The notes under the pieces were generated by a model that had not been told where the DNA came from, ran no database searches, and saw only the letters and a program-made list of their open reading frames with translations. From Spongorhabdus nitratireducens (GTDB taxonomy: Bacteria > Pseudomonadota > Gammaproteobacteria > Pseudomonadales > Endozoicomonadaceae), in NCBI GenBank assembly GCA_947387575.1, contig CANDOC010000005.1:310001-374000 (forward strand): a DNA stretch of 64,000 nt, read 5' to 3'. The position numbers were made by a program, and so were the translations under genes. This document shows, one piece after another, positions 9,651-19,348 of the stretch (positions within the stretch are counted from its first letter, which is position 1; each line of letters opens with the position of its first letter).

Positions 9651-10559
9651 GTGAGCTGGCTGGATAAACTGCTGCCTTCAATGTCGCGTTCTGTCAAGAC
9701 GGAGCCTAGCAGCGTACCTGAAGGTCTCTGGAAAAAATGCGTCAAGTGCGATGCGGTACTGTATCGCCCCGAGCTGGAAAAGAATCTGGATGTGTGCCCC
9801 AAGTGTGAACACCACATGCGGATTGGCGCTCGTGCCCGTCTGGGGTACATGCTGGATGAAGACGGCCGGGAAGAAATTGCTGCTGATCTGGAGCCGAAGG
9901 ATATTCTGAAGTTCCGCGATACCAAGAAGTACAAGGATCGTCTGGCCCAGGCCCAGAAGCAGACCGGTGAGAAAGATGCTTTGCTGGTTATGAAAGGCTT
10001 TGTCCAGGGTCAGCCGGTTGTCATGGTTGCCTTTGAGTTTGCCTTTATGGGTGGCTCCATGGGTACCATCGTCGGTGAGAAATTCACCCGTGCCGCTGAG
10101 CTGGCGCTGGAAGAAAAGTGCCCGCTGATCTGCTTCTCTGCCAGTGGCGGAGCACGGATGCAGGAAGCTTTGTTCTCCCTTATGCAGATGGCCAAAACCA
10201 GTGCTGCACTGGAAAAGCTGAAGCAGAATGGCCTGCCTTACATTTCTGTACTGACTGATCCGGTTTACGGTGGTGTTTCTGCCAGTCTGGCGATGCTGGG
10301 TGATCTGAATATTGCCGAGCCCAATGCCCTGATCGGCTTTGCCGGTCCGCGGGTTATCGAGCAGACTGTACGGGAAAAACTGCCGGAAGGATTCCAGCGC
10401 AGTGAATTCCTGCTGGAACACGGTGCTATCGACATGATCGTCAAGCGCAGTGATATGCGTGAGACCCTGGCTCGGATGTGTGGTGCCATGTTGCACTACC
10501 AACAGCCTCAACCGGTGGAAGAAGAGATTCAGCAGCCGCTGGATTTCCCTGCCGCCTGA
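9651..10559 (+). CDS. accD: acetyl-CoA carboxylase carboxyltransferase subunit beta
   Basis: Subunit of the carboxyltransferase that transfers carboxyl from biotin to acetyl-CoA, making malonyl-CoA for fatty-acid synthesis; its partner is AccA. The N-terminal zinc ribbon is intact (Cys30, Cys33, Cys49, Cys52 in CVKC ... CPKC). The crotonase-fold core shows [21 protein letters not shown] and [10 protein letters not shown]. Start is GTG 9651, with GGGAG upstream and the conserved [10 protein letters not shown] beginning. Length 302 is normal. A strong bidirectional terminator follows. Confidence 0.96.
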   Translation: MSWLDKLLPSMSRSVKTEPSSVPEGLWKKCVKCDAVLYRPELEKNLDVCPKCEHHMRIGARARLGYMLDEDGREEIAADLEPKDILKFRDTKKYKDRLAQAQKQTGEKDALLVMKGFVQGQPVVMVAFEFAFMGGSMGTIVGEKFTRAAELALEEKCPLICFSASGGARMQEALFSLMQMAKTSAALEKLKQNGLPYISVLTDPVYGGVSASLAMLGDLNIAEPNALIGFAGPRVIEQTVREKLPEGFQRSEFLLEHGAIDMIVKRSDMRETLARMCGAMLHYQQPQPVEEEIQQPLDFPAA

Positions 10560-10608
10560 GACTGATGTCAAATGTCCGGTCCGGACATCCGTAAGCCATG
10601 AGCTAAAA

Positions 10609-10644
10609 AAATACGGCCATTGCCTTCCAGCAATGGCCGTATTT
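10609..10644. terminator. strong symmetrical terminator between accD and folC
   Basis: A 15-bp perfect stem (AAATACGGCCATTGC at 10609-10623 with its complement at 10630-10644) has a six-base loop. It has A-runs before it and T's at the 3' side, so it could stop transcription from either direction. Confidence 0.85.
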
Positions 10645-10726
10645 GTATATAAGAGACTGCCCTGCCTGTTTATCTTCGACTACAGTAAACGGGCACTATG
10701 AAGTTAAATTGTTCGGGACAGAATAC

Positions 10727-12010
10727 GTGAAGCAGTTTGAGACGTTGGGTGAGTGGTTACACTGGCTGGAAACACGGCAACCGGAACACCATATGAAATT
10801 CGGTCTGGAGCGGATCAAGGAAGTCGCTGACCGACTCCAGCTAGCCAAACCTGCGCCACTGGTGATTACCGTCGCCGGCACCAATGGCAAGGGCAGTACC
10901 GTTTGTTATCTTGATACTATCTTGCGTACAGCCGGTTACAGGACTGCCGCTTTCACCTCGCCTCATTTCCTGCGGTACAACGAAAGAATTCAGGTTAACG
11001 GTGCACAGGCTTCCGATGAACAGATCTGTGATGCCTTTAACCGTATTACTCAGGCCCAGAATGATACTTTCCTAAGTTATTTTGAATTTACCGCACTGGC
11101 GGCATTCCTGATTTTCAGTGAAGCCGATATTGATGTTGCGTTGCTGGAAGTCGGGCTTGGCGGACGACTGGATGCAGTCAATATGATTGATCCGGATATT
11201 GCTATTGTCACCTCCATTGCTCGAGATCATGAGCAGTGGCTCGGCAGTGATCTGAACGGTATTGCCCGGGAGAAGGCCGGTATCTTCCGTACCGGGATAC
11301 CAGCAGTCAGTGGTCAGGCCGATGCTCCTAAAACCATTGAGACAGTAGCCATTGAGGTGGAAGCACCGCTTTATCGCCGCGAACGGGAATTTGATATTAC
11401 CCGTGGTGAAGCCAGCTGGTCATGGAAAGGGCGGGGTGCCTGTGGCAATGAAGTGATTATCAAAGACCTGCCTTATCCCGAGTTGCCACTGGATAATGCT
11501 GCAACTGTGCTGCAGGCATTACAGTTTACCGGTTTGAGTATTACTGAGAGTGATATCCGAAAAGGGGTTGGTGAAGCGCGCCTGACCGGACGTTTTCAGA
11601 ATAAAACGGTGACCAACAGCCGTGGTGAGCAGGTTCCGGTTATTCTGGATGTAGCACATAATCCACAAGCGGCGGAGATGCTGGCATCTCGCCTGAAGAT
11701 CTCTTCGGTAGAAGGGCAGACTCTTGCCGTATTCGGCGTGCTTGATGACAAGGATCCGGAAGGCATAGTTGAAGCTTTTCTGTCACAGATTGACAAATGG
11801 TTTATTGGTACTCCGGAATCACCGAGAGCGCTTAATCCTACTGAGCTCAAGCAGTATTTAGAAGGCAGCAAGGTGAACTTTGTAATGTCCGGGACAATTC
11901 CTTTTGCGCTGCAAAATGCTTTGGAAAAGGCGACAACCAAAGATCGAATTGTTGTATTTGGTTCATTTACGGTGATTTCTGAAGTGTTGGATGAAATATC
12001 TTCCAGATGA
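10727..12010 (+). CDS. folC: bifunctional dihydrofolate synthase/folylpolyglutamate synthase
   Basis: Mur-ligase-family enzyme that adds glutamate to dihydropteroate and to folates. The ATP-binding loop GTNGKGST is at residues 51-58, followed by TSPHFLRYNERI, the GLGGRLDAVN segment and the C-terminal-domain DVAHNPQAA. I take GTG 10727 as start, because the aligned family start (FETLGEWLHWLE) begins there. Earlier in-frame codons run back into the terminator hairpin. The product has 427 residues, which is normal. In related genomes the next gene is the SPOR protein; here an unrelated gene on the other strand intervenes. Confidence 0.93.
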   Translation: MKQFETLGEWLHWLETRQPEHHMKFGLERIKEVADRLQLAKPAPLVITVAGTNGKGSTVCYLDTILRTAGYRTAAFTSPHFLRYNERIQVNGAQASDEQICDAFNRITQAQNDTFLSYFEFTALAAFLIFSEADIDVALLEVGLGGRLDAVNMIDPDIAIVTSIARDHEQWLGSDLNGIAREKAGIFRTGIPAVSGQADAPKTIETVAIEVEAPLYRREREFDITRGEASWSWKGRGACGNEVIIKDLPYPELPLDNAATVLQALQFTGLSITESDIRKGVGEARLTGRFQNKTVTNSRGEQVPVILDVAHNPQAAEMLASRLKISSVEGQTLAVFGVLDDKDPEGIVEAFLSQIDKWFIGTPESPRALNPTELKQYLEGSKVNFVMSGTIPFALQNALEKATTKDRIVVFGSFTVISEVLDEISSR

Positions 12011-12045
12011 TTTCATCTCCATGAAATATTGAACCTTATTTTTAT
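12010..12045 (+). terminator. weak hairpin and T-rich tail after folC
   Basis: ATTTCAT (12010-12016) pairs with ATGAAAT (12021-12027), followed by a T-rich stretch. It overlaps the folC stop and lies between convergent genes. Confidence 0.35.
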
Positions 12046-12046
12046 T

Positions 12047-14236
12047 TTATGAAGAAGGTAATTTTCCTCCGAAAAGCCCTTCTTCATACAATGAGGTAAA
12101 TTTCATGACAAAGTGTGAAAACAAAACAGTTACCTCGCTTGAATCTGAGGGAATTTGATCCGGTAAACTTAGTAGCTCTGTAAAAATGGGGTGTTGTTTT
12201 AAGGTTTCGACCGTACCATTTCGCAGAACGATTTCTTCACAAATTGGATATATTTTACTCACAACCATCTCATAGTGTGATTTTACTTGTTCGTCGATAT
12301 TTCTGCCCAGCTCTGCGATAATCAGATCAAGATACATGAATAGTTGGTCTGTAACCTTGATGACTTCTGGGCAGCAACAGCAGTGTTCAGGCATAACCTG
12401 CTGGTAAAAATAGAGCCATGCCAGAGATATCATCTGGTTTGGAGGTAGCTGTGGAATGCTGGGGGTTTTAGAAATGCGTATCAGGTGTTTATCCGCGCCT
12501 GATGGAACCTTGCAAGCAGGCCAGGGGGAATTATATGTGTGTTGAGGGTCTTGCAGGCAGGCTACAAGGCTTTCTCCTGTATCCCAAAGAATATCGAACT
12601 TAACAGGTAATAACAGTTTCCTTATGTCATCTGATATCACTTCAGGAATATATTTCGGGGACATGGCCTTTTTCTGATGATCCCATTTCATAGTACCCAT
12701 AAAGCGAAAACAAGCGGTATGGCTATGAGCCCACTCTGGAATGATTAATGTGCCTCTTGTCGTATCAATCCATTGAAACATAATACCTGCAATGATATCT
12801 AATTGCTGTATGTCTCTGAAATCATGCGCAAATGATGTTGCCCGAGCCATAATGCCCGCAAATTGCTTGAATGTTGAAACTGCCTTTTCCACTTCTTCCT
12901 TGGACATGATTCGGGTGCTGGCATCTAGCTGGGCATAATATAACTCGAAGAGGTCCTTTATATCTTGCGATGCACTAAACAACTTATCCATTTGCATCTT
13001 CAGTGCATCCATTTTTCTACTCTCAGGCAAAGCAACTAACCTTCCCTCTGTGCCGTCATCCTCATTAAAAACCTTTCCTATGAATCCTTCCCCGGCAGTA
13101 ACATACCTTAATAAATCAAGCGCCCAGATTTCCGATTGGATAGAAGATTTTTGGAATTGAACATAAATTGGGGAATAAAGACATCTCAATTTGAAAAGTG
13201 TTGATAAGGGAGCGGGTAATAGCTCTCTTTCAATAATAAATTGCGTATCAATGAAGGGAATAAATAAATTGGTCATCAAGTCAAAGCTGAAATCATGAAA
13301 CACTGATTTGGGAGGGAAATCCTCTGCATCACCAAGTTCTGTTATGGTCTTCAGACTTTCTGTCAATAAATGATCTATAAGAAAAGGCTGATATTCCGGA
13401 TAAGCTTTCAACAGTGCTTTTTTTAAACTCTGGAGGTCATTCTTTAAGCTGACTACTTTAGTAGCCTCAGGGTGGGCTTTAGATTTTCTGGGGGATGATG
13501 CATTGTGCAGATAGAAAAACTCGGCGTAAATTCTCAAGATAAGCCTTTCCAGAGTGACTCCTTCAGATTTTATTGCTATGTAGCTTTTGGCCGTCACAGG
13601 TAGCTGGTCGTAAAGCTTACGTAATCGGTTCATGGCTTCAAAGCAGCTGGCACAGGAGGTATCTTCAACAATGCATTTGGGCAATGGTGAGGGCTTGAAA
13701 GGGGGGGGCGGACTGGCTGTAACTACTTGTCTAGTGGGGCTCAGCGGACGTCTGGATTTTACAGCTTGGACACTGTTTGTCATCAAAGTCATATAAGTTT
13801 TTTTTTCAATTTGCCGGGCTCTGTTTCTTATTGGTGTTCTGGTTTCTTCCCGATTACGGAGCAGTCTTGTGAAAACAACCTCTTCTGAAACTGTAGGCTT
13901 CAATAAATCAGATTCTGACCGGATTTTAGGAAGTCGGCCTGGAACTCTTAATAAATCTGGTGCAAGTGGGCAATCAAGATTGCTTTCTATAGGAGAATCC
14001 GGCTGACTGGTATCTGAATCCGCATCTTGCACCTGAATGATAATTTCAGGTGCTGGTGAGCCGGAACTCATCGAGCGCTGATGGCATTTGTGTAATGCTT
14101 TTTTTGTTGGCGATGCTTCAGGCGGGGCTGACGGTTTCTCAAGTGGATCTTGATACATGCCAAGCACCTGAGAACTTCCAATGCTCAGGCACCATAGCCA
14201 CCAACACATACTCTTCACGAACGACAATTTGTACAT
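12047..14236 (-). CDS. large exported protein of unknown function (orphan 1)
   Basis: I do not recognise this 729-residue protein. It begins with a likely signal peptide (residues 1-26, hydrophobic CWWLWCLSIGSS). About 160 residues of Pro/Ser/charged, probably disordered sequence follow (SPTRQ, SPPPPFKPSPLPK). From about residue 200 on it is a mostly helical, Leu-rich domain with no motif I can name. A CCCC cluster lies near residue 618. Codon use and base composition are more AT-rich than the flanking core genes. It is transcribed against folC and the SPOR gene and breaks an otherwise common gene order. An exported, possibly host-directed protein is an inference from the signal peptide and architecture only. 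Confidence 0.8.
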   Translation of the reverse strand: MYKLSFVKSMCWWLWCLSIGSSQVLGMYQDPLEKPSAPPEASPTKKALHKCHQRSMSSGSPAPEIIIQVQDADSDTSQPDSPIESNLDCPLAPDLLRVPGRLPKIRSESDLLKPTVSEEVVFTRLLRNREETRTPIRNRARQIEKKTYMTLMTNSVQAVKSRRPLSPTRQVVTASPPPPFKPSPLPKCIVEDTSCASCFEAMNRLRKLYDQLPVTAKSYIAIKSEGVTLERLILRIYAEFFYLHNASSPRKSKAHPEATKVVSLKNDLQSLKKALLKAYPEYQPFLIDHLLTESLKTITELGDAEDFPPKSVFHDFSFDLMTNLFIPFIDTQFIIERELLPAPLSTLFKLRCLYSPIYVQFQKSSIQSEIWALDLLRYVTAGEGFIGKVFNEDDGTEGRLVALPESRKMDALKMQMDKLFSASQDIKDLFELYYAQLDASTRIMSKEEVEKAVSTFKQFAGIMARATSFAHDFRDIQQLDIIAGIMFQWIDTTRGTLIIPEWAHSHTACFRFMGTMKWDHQKKAMSPKYIPEVISDDIRKLLLPVKFDILWDTGESLVACLQDPQHTYNSPWPACKVPSGADKHLIRISKTPSIPQLPPNQMISLAWLYFYQQVMPEHCCCCPEVIKVTDQLFMYLDLIIAELGRNIDEQVKSHYEMVVSKIYPICEEIVLRNGTVETLKQHPIFTELLSLPDQIPSDSSEVTVLFSHFVMKFTSLYEEGLFGGKLPSS

Positions 14237-14444
14237 CTTTTATTAGATCGCTTTGAGTGTGAAACTCTAGTCTAGTCAGAAGCCCTGTCACAAAATGTGA
14301 TACTTATGACTTTTGTTTAATGGATAGTTTAGTTTTGTGGACGTGTGTAACAACGCCTCAGAAATGGTAGAATTTACAACAAGAATGCGTTAGCTATTTT
14401 ATTCATATGTTTTAAATAATCACCGGTTATGACACTGCCATAGA

Positions 14445-14939
14445 ATGAAACGATTTTATGTTTTCCTGACCCTCCTGCTAGCCATCGTACTGCTCCCCAT
14501 GGCACTGGACTACCGCAAAACCCAGATGCAGGTGGCACAGATGCTGGTGCCGGAGCCACCACCAATGGCAGAAATGCCGGATTACATCAATGTGCTTGAT
14601 CAGGCTCCGGAACCGGTAATGATCGGTCGCCACAGCACCGAGCCGGCCGGCAATGATGTCGATGAGATTTCTCTCAAGCTGGATGACAAGGGATTACCCG
14701 TGGCCTGGTCGCTGTGGCTGGCAGATTTTCCTGACTATGACGCAGCTGAAGCGCTGCGGAACAAATTACTGGAAGCCGGATACCGCGCTTATCTCGATGA
14801 CCTTGCTGCTGCAGATCAGAGTTTGAGCTATCAGGTGCTGGTTGGCCCGGGGTTTCGTCCGGAGCGGTTGCGGGAGCTGGTTCCGGGGCTTAAAAAAGAT
14901 TTCTCACTTGAGCCACGGCTCGAAAGGTATTACCCGTAA
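14445..14939 (+). CDS. SPOR-domain protein (DedD-like)
   Basis: Protein of 164 residues with one N-terminal membrane anchor (FYVFLTLLLAIVLLPMAL), a Pro/Glu linker, and a C-terminal SPOR domain at about 85-160 (WSLWLADFPDYDAAEALRNK ... YQVLVGPG). SPOR domains bind denuded glycan strands at the septum, and DedD contributes to cell division. Its place before cvpA and purF is where DedD-type genes lie in pseudomonads. It is shorter than E. coli DedD. I am confident of the domain and less so of the exact orthology. Confidence 0.85.
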   Translation: MKRFYVFLTLLLAIVLLPMALDYRKTQMQVAQMLVPEPPPMAEMPDYINVLDQAPEPVMIGRHSTEPAGNDVDEISLKLDDKGLPVAWSLWLADFPDYDAAEALRNKLLEAGYRAYLDDLAAADQSLSYQVLVGPGFRPERLRELVPGLKKDFSLEPRLERYYP

Positions 14940-15085
14940 GTGCCTGTTCACTTAGCTGAAAAAGGAGCTGACGCGAGTCAGTAACAATGAATTAAGTCGT
15001 GTTATCCATGCGTATTGTTCTTGGGTTGGTATCACGCATTTGTTAGAATTTCGTCCCATATTTCCGACCGGGATAAACCGATATC

Positions 15086-15586
15086 GTGGACTTCAACTGG
15101 GTTGATCTGGCCATTCTTGGCATTATTGCTGTTTCCGCTCTGCTAAGCCTCGCTCGTGGCTTTTTTCGCGAAGTACTGTCACTGGTGACCTGGGTGGTTG
15201 CTATTGTCGTCTCGTGGCTTTTTGGCGGGAGTCTGGCAGATCAACTGCATACAATGGTTGAGTCACCGTTATTGCGGGAGAGTGTGGCCCGTCTGATTCT
15301 GTTTGTACTGGTATTGATTCTTGGCGGCCTGGTGAACCGGATTGTCGCCGCGCTGGTCAAATTTACCGGACTGACGGGCACTGACCGCATGCTGGGCATG
15401 GTATTCGGTGTCATGCGGGGGATCTTGCTGGTTGTGGTAGCGGCAGGTTTGCTGTCCTATACACCCGCCAGACAGGAGAGCTGGTGGCAGCAGTCAACGC
15501 TGATACCAGACTTTTTGATGATGGCTGACTGGTCCAAGCGTACAGTCATAGAACTATTCCAACCGCTGCTGGCACAACAATCATAA
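15086..15586 (+). CDS. cvpA: CvpA family membrane protein
   Basis: Inner-membrane protein of 166 residues with four hydrophobic segments and the family N-terminus (NWVDLAILGIIAVSALLSLARGFFREVLSL). CvpA is linked to colicin V production and to envelope stress and bile resistance; its molecular role is not settled. The start is GTG 15086, which gives the conserved beginning and has GGGAT upstream. It is 44 bases before purF, as in most gammaproteobacteria, and the two are probably cotranscribed. Confidence 0.92.
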   Translation: MDFNWVDLAILGIIAVSALLSLARGFFREVLSLVTWVVAIVVSWLFGGSLADQLHTMVESPLLRESVARLILFVLVLILGGLVNRIVAALVKFTGLTGTDRMLGMVFGVMRGILLVVVAAGLLSYTPARQESWWQQSTLIPDFLMMADWSKRTVIELFQPLLAQQS

Positions 15587-15630
15587 TCCGGCAGCGATAA
15601 TATGTACGTCTGTTTTATTGAGGTGAGTGC

Positions 15631-17145
15631 ATGTGCGGCATTGTCGGCCTTTCGGCGCATAGTCCCGTCAACCAGGGCCTGTTCGACGCCCTGACGGTAT
15701 TACAGCATCGGGGGCAGGATGCGGCGGGGATTGTGACCAGTAATGGTCGCCGTTTTTCCCTCCGCAAAAGTAACGGGCTGGTCAAGGATGTATTCCGGAC
15801 CCGCCATATGAAAAACCTGACAGGAAACACCGGCATCGGCCATATCCGCTATCCTACCGCCGGTTCCTCCAACTCTGCTGAAGCCCAACCCTTCTACGTT
15901 AACTCCCCTTACGGTATTGCCCTGGCCCACAATGGTAACCTGACCAATGTCGAGGCCATCAAGGAAGACCTGTTCCGCAGCGATCTTCGCCATATCAATA
16001 CCCAATCCGACTCTGAAGTTCTGCTAAATGTGTTTGCCCATGCCCTGCAGCAGAATCGGAAGTTCCGCCCGGAACCGGAAGATATCTTTGCCGCAGTAAA
16101 GCATGTTCATTCACGTTGTGAAGGCGGCTATGCGGTTGTAGCGATGATTAATGGCTACGGCATTGTCGGCTTCCGTGATTCCCACGGTATTCGTCCACTG
16201 GTTTACGGCAAGCGGGAAACCGAACAGGGCACTGAATACATGATCGCTTCTGAATCCGTTGCACTGGATGCCTTGGGCTTCCAAATGATTGCCGATGTGG
16301 CGCCGGGGGAAGCGGTCTATATCGATGAAAACAACCAGCTGCACACCTTCCAGTGTGTGGAGCAGGCCAAACTGGCACCCTGCCTGTTTGAGTATGTCTA
16401 CTTTGCCCGTCCGGACTCCAAAATTGACGGTGTCTCCGTTTATCAATCCCGTGTCAGCATGGGCCGCAAGCTGGCTGACAAGATCAGCCGGGAATGGTCC
16501 GATCACGATATTGATGTAGTAATGCCGATTCCGGATACCAGCCGGACCTCTGCACTGGAACTGGCTACCCGGCTGGGTATCAGTTATCGCGAAGGCTTCG
16601 TTAAAAACCGCTATATCGGTCGCACCTTTATCATGCCGGGTCAGACCCTGCGCAAGAAGTCAGTGCGCCAGAAACTCAATGCCATTGGAGAAGAGTTTGC
16701 CGGTAAAAATGTCCTGCTGGTGGATGACTCGATTGTTCGCGGTACGACAAGTAACCAGATTGTGGATATGGCTCGTGAAGCGGGTGCAAAGAAGGTTTAC
16801 TTCTGCTCTGCTGCACCGGCGGTGCGGTACCCCAATGTTTACGGTATTGATATGCCGGTCGCCTCTGAACTGGTCGCTCACGGCCGTTCCACCGAGCAAG
16901 TCTGTGAACTGATCGAGGCCGACAAGCTGATCTATCAGGATCTGGATGATCTCAAGGCAGCCGTGGCTGAACATAATCCGGAAATCGTTCATTTCGACAG
17001 CTCGGTATTCGACGGTGAGTATATTACCGGCAATATCGACGCTGCCTATCTTGACCGAATCGCCCAAGCGCGTAATGATGCGGCCAAGCAGGCGGAAGAA
17101 GACAGCGAGAATATCGATCTGCACAACGATCCGTCCGATGACTAA
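15631..17145 (+). CDS. purF: amidophosphoribosyltransferase
   Basis: First committed enzyme of purine synthesis: glutamine and PRPP give 5-phosphoribosylamine. The N-terminal glutaminase starts MCGIVG, so Cys2 becomes the catalytic nucleophile after Met removal. The phosphoribosyltransferase domain carries the PRPP loop [13 protein letters not shown]. The length of 504 is usual. GAGGTGAG just upstream supports the start. The C-terminus is acidic. A hairpin follows, then metZ, the same order as in Pseudomonas. Confidence 0.97.
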   Translation: MCGIVGLSAHSPVNQGLFDALTVLQHRGQDAAGIVTSNGRRFSLRKSNGLVKDVFRTRHMKNLTGNTGIGHIRYPTAGSSNSAEAQPFYVNSPYGIALAHNGNLTNVEAIKEDLFRSDLRHINTQSDSEVLLNVFAHALQQNRKFRPEPEDIFAAVKHVHSRCEGGYAVVAMINGYGIVGFRDSHGIRPLVYGKRETEQGTEYMIASESVALDALGFQMIADVAPGEAVYIDENNQLHTFQCVEQAKLAPCLFEYVYFARPDSKIDGVSVYQSRVSMGRKLADKISREWSDHDIDVVMPIPDTSRTSALELATRLGISYREGFVKNRYIGRTFIMPGQTLRKKSVRQKLNAIGEEFAGKNVLLVDDSIVRGTTSNQIVDMAREAGAKKVYFCSAAPAVRYPNVYGIDMPVASELVAHGRSTEQVCELIEADKLIYQDLDDLKAAVAEHNPEIVHFDSSVFDGEYITGNIDAAYLDRIAQARNDAAKQAEEDSENIDLHNDPSDD

Positions 17146-17154
17146 GCTGTAACG

Positions 17155-17183
17155 CAGGCAGCGCTCTGGCGCTGTCTGTTTAT
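17155..17183 (+). terminator. hairpin terminator after purF
   Basis: CAGGCAGCGC (17155-17164) pairs with GCGCTGTCTG (17169-17178), with one G-U pair and a four-base loop. Only a short T-rich tail follows, so termination may be partial. Confidence 0.6.
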
Positions 17184-17295
17184 CCTCCCATATGATCTAC
17201 CGGGTTAAATTTACAGTGTCCCGCCTGCCTCTTCGCTTATAAACCAGCGATCCTGAGCAATAATAATCATCAGTTCACCAGATTCGGGATATGTT

Positions 17296-18513
17296 ATGAC
17301 AGTAAACAAGGCCGAACAGCGCCAGGGGTATGATGCCGAACTGGAAGGCTGTGCTCCCCAGACCCTCGCTGTTCGCAGTGGCCAGCAGCGCACCGATGTG
17401 CATGAGCATTGCGAACCGATCTTTACCACCTCCAGCTATGTGTTCCGCACAGCCGCAGAAGCGGCAGCCGTCTTTAGTGGCGAACAACCGGGCAATGTCT
17501 ATTCACGCTATACCAACCCGACCGTTGCTGCGTTTGAACAGCGTATGGCCGCACTGGAAGGCGGTGAGGCTGCAGTCGCTACCGCTTCCGGTATGGCAGC
17601 TATTTTGTCGGTGTGTATGGCGCATCTGAATCAGGGCGATCATGTTATCTGCTCCCGCAGTGTGTTCGGTACTACAACTACTGTGTTCAGCAAATATATG
17701 CCGAAGATGGGAGTTGAAGTTTCCTTTGTGGACCTGGTTGACCCGCAGTCATGGGAAGCGGCGATTCGACCTAATACCCGTATGCTGTTTCTGGAAACAC
17801 CTTCCAATCCACTGAGTGAGCTGGCCGACCTGAAGCAATTGTCACAACTGGCGCATACCAATAACGCGTTGTTAGTGGTTGATAACTGTTTCTGTACACC
17901 GGTGCTGCAGCAACCGTTAAAACTGGGTGCCGATATTGTGGTGCATTCAGCCACTAAATATATTGATGGCCAGGGGCGCTGTGTTGGTGGTGTTGCCATC
18001 GGTTCCGCCGAGCATATGAAAGAGCTGACACTGTTTATGCGTGCCTGTGGCCCCAGCCTCAGTCCGTTTAATGCCTGGATTTTGCTGAAAGGTATTGAAA
18101 CCCTGCCGCTGCGCATCAAAGCTCACTGTGAAAATGCCGGTGAGCTGGCGCAATGGCTGCAACAGCAGCCGGGCATCAGCAAAGTTCATTACTGTGGGCT
18201 GGAAGATCATCCACAGCATCAGCTGGCAAAGCAGCAACAGAATGGTTTTGGCGGCGTACTGGCGTTTGAAGTGGAAGGCGGGCAGGAAGCAGCCTGGCGC
18301 TTTATCGATTCAACCCGGCTGGTTTCTATTACCGCAAATCTGGGTGATGCGCGCACCACAATTACCCATCCGGCATCAACAACGCATTGCCGGTTATCTG
18401 ATGAAGACAAACAGAAAGCAGGGATTGTTCCGGGTCTGATTCGGGTTGCTGTAGGGTTAGAAGATATCAGTGATTTGAAAAAAGATCTGGTGCGAGGTCT
18501 GGCAGGACTGTAA
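17296..18513 (+). CDS. metZ: O-succinylhomoserine sulfhydrylase
   Basis: Cytosolic PLP enzyme of 405 residues in the Cys/Met-metabolism family. In pseudomonads MetZ converts O-succinylhomoserine and sulfide directly to homocysteine. The PLP lysine is Lys221 in HSATKYIDGQGR. SRYTNPT and the PSNPLSELAD segment are also typical. The purF-metZ adjacency matches Pseudomonas and favours MetZ over MetB or MegL, though substrate choice (succinyl or acetyl homoserine) cannot be read from sequence. A terminator follows directly. Confidence 0.9.
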   Translation: MTVNKAEQRQGYDAELEGCAPQTLAVRSGQQRTDVHEHCEPIFTTSSYVFRTAAEAAAVFSGEQPGNVYSRYTNPTVAAFEQRMAALEGGEAAVATASGMAAILSVCMAHLNQGDHVICSRSVFGTTTTVFSKYMPKMGVEVSFVDLVDPQSWEAAIRPNTRMLFLETPSNPLSELADLKQLSQLAHTNNALLVVDNCFCTPVLQQPLKLGADIVVHSATKYIDGQGRCVGGVAIGSAEHMKELTLFMRACGPSLSPFNAWILLKGIETLPLRIKAHCENAGELAQWLQQQPGISKVHYCGLEDHPQHQLAKQQQNGFGGVLAFEVEGGQEAAWRFIDSTRLVSITANLGDARTTITHPASTTHCRLSDEDKQKAGIVPGLIRVAVGLEDISDLKKDLVRGLAGL

Positions 18514-18527
18514 CCGGGATAAAATAA

Positions 18528-18563
18528 AATCCTGTCGCGCTCGGGAGCGGCAGGATTCGTTTT
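18528..18563 (+). terminator. rho-independent terminator after metZ
   Basis: AATCCTGTCGC (18528-18538) pairs with GCGGCAGGATT (18547-18557), with one G-U pair, then CGTTTT. Confidence 0.75.
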
Positions 18564-18623
18564 CCGGTGATTTATTGTTTTGTTGTTGAACTGTAAAATA
18601 AATTGATCAATTACAGGCAATAA

Positions 18624-18650
18624 AAAAGGCATATATAAAATATGCCTTTT
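18624..18650 (-). terminator. terminator of the RRM gene
   Basis: AAAAGGCATAT and ATATGCCTTTT form an 11-bp stem. On the minus strand it is followed by TTATTG and lies 30 bases past the RRM stop codon. Confidence 0.7.
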
Positions 18651-18680
18651 GAATCACAGAGTATCGATTTTTTAGCAAGA

Positions 18681-19010
18681 CTAGTAGCGGCGATGACCGG
18701 TATTGCCATAGCTCTTGTTACCAGCCGGCTTGCGACCACCTCCACCGCCATTGTTATGACGCGGACGCTCGGTAGCCACATTAACCCGCATCTGGCGTCC
18801 GCCCATATCCTGTCCGTCCAGAGCCAGTGCAGACTCGGCAGCGTGCTGGGTATTGAAGGTAACAAAGGCAAAGCCTCTTGAACGGCCGGTTTCCCGGTCG
18901 GTGATTACCTTGATTTCATCCAGCTCCCCATATTCGCCAAAGGCGGTTTCCAGTTCTGCTTCAGTAACCGAGAAGGGCAGGTTGCCGATGAACAGTTTAT
19001 TCTGCTGCAT
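18681..19010 (-). CDS. RRM-type RNA-binding protein, glycine-rich tail
   Basis: Protein of 109 residues with one RNA-recognition motif. RNP2 is LFIGNL (residues 6-11) and RNP1 is RGFAFVTF. After the RRM comes a short Gly/Asn/Arg-rich tail (NNGGGGGRK). Proteins of this type in cyanobacteria and marine gammaproteobacteria are RNA chaperones, often cold-induced. The gene is alone, with its own terminator and a long (over 300 bases) upstream region shared back to back with nothing, which could hold a regulatory leader. Function beyond RNA binding is inference. Confidence 0.92.
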   Translation of the reverse strand: MQQNKLFIGNLPFSVTEAELETAFGEYGELDEIKVITDRETGRSRGFAFVTFNTQHAAESALALDGQDMGGRQMRVNVATERPRHNNGGGGGRKPAGNKSYGNTGHRRY

Positions 19011-19348
19011 TGAAATATATCTCCGGAGACAGGTACTGCCAGTTATCCCGCCAGCCTGACTGCTACTTCATTTGGCCTTTCACACCGGAACACAGCTTGA
19101 TTCTTTCGGCCTGAGTTTGAATCCCAAGCTGTCATTCATCAATCATATTCAGGGTGAATATTCAGGCAGAGTGTTTATTGTTCAATAAGTGAAATTTCAA
19201 TGTAGCACAAAGATATCAATGGCAACGGAATCAGCCGTAGTTATTTTGTAATCTGTGCCATTTCACTACCACTCAAGGGTTTACAGCATATCTTTTCAGC
19301 AAAAATGGCAGACGATAGTACCTTTACTGGCAGTGCCAGATTGCCAGA
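19011..19348. other. gene-free stretch between RRM and LysE-type genes
   Basis: This stretch must hold the promoter and 5' leader of the RRM gene. I see no coding frame. A 13-base dyad CTGGCAGTGCCAG lies at 19327-19339 just after the LysE-type stop. No clear terminator is visible. Confidence 0.5.
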
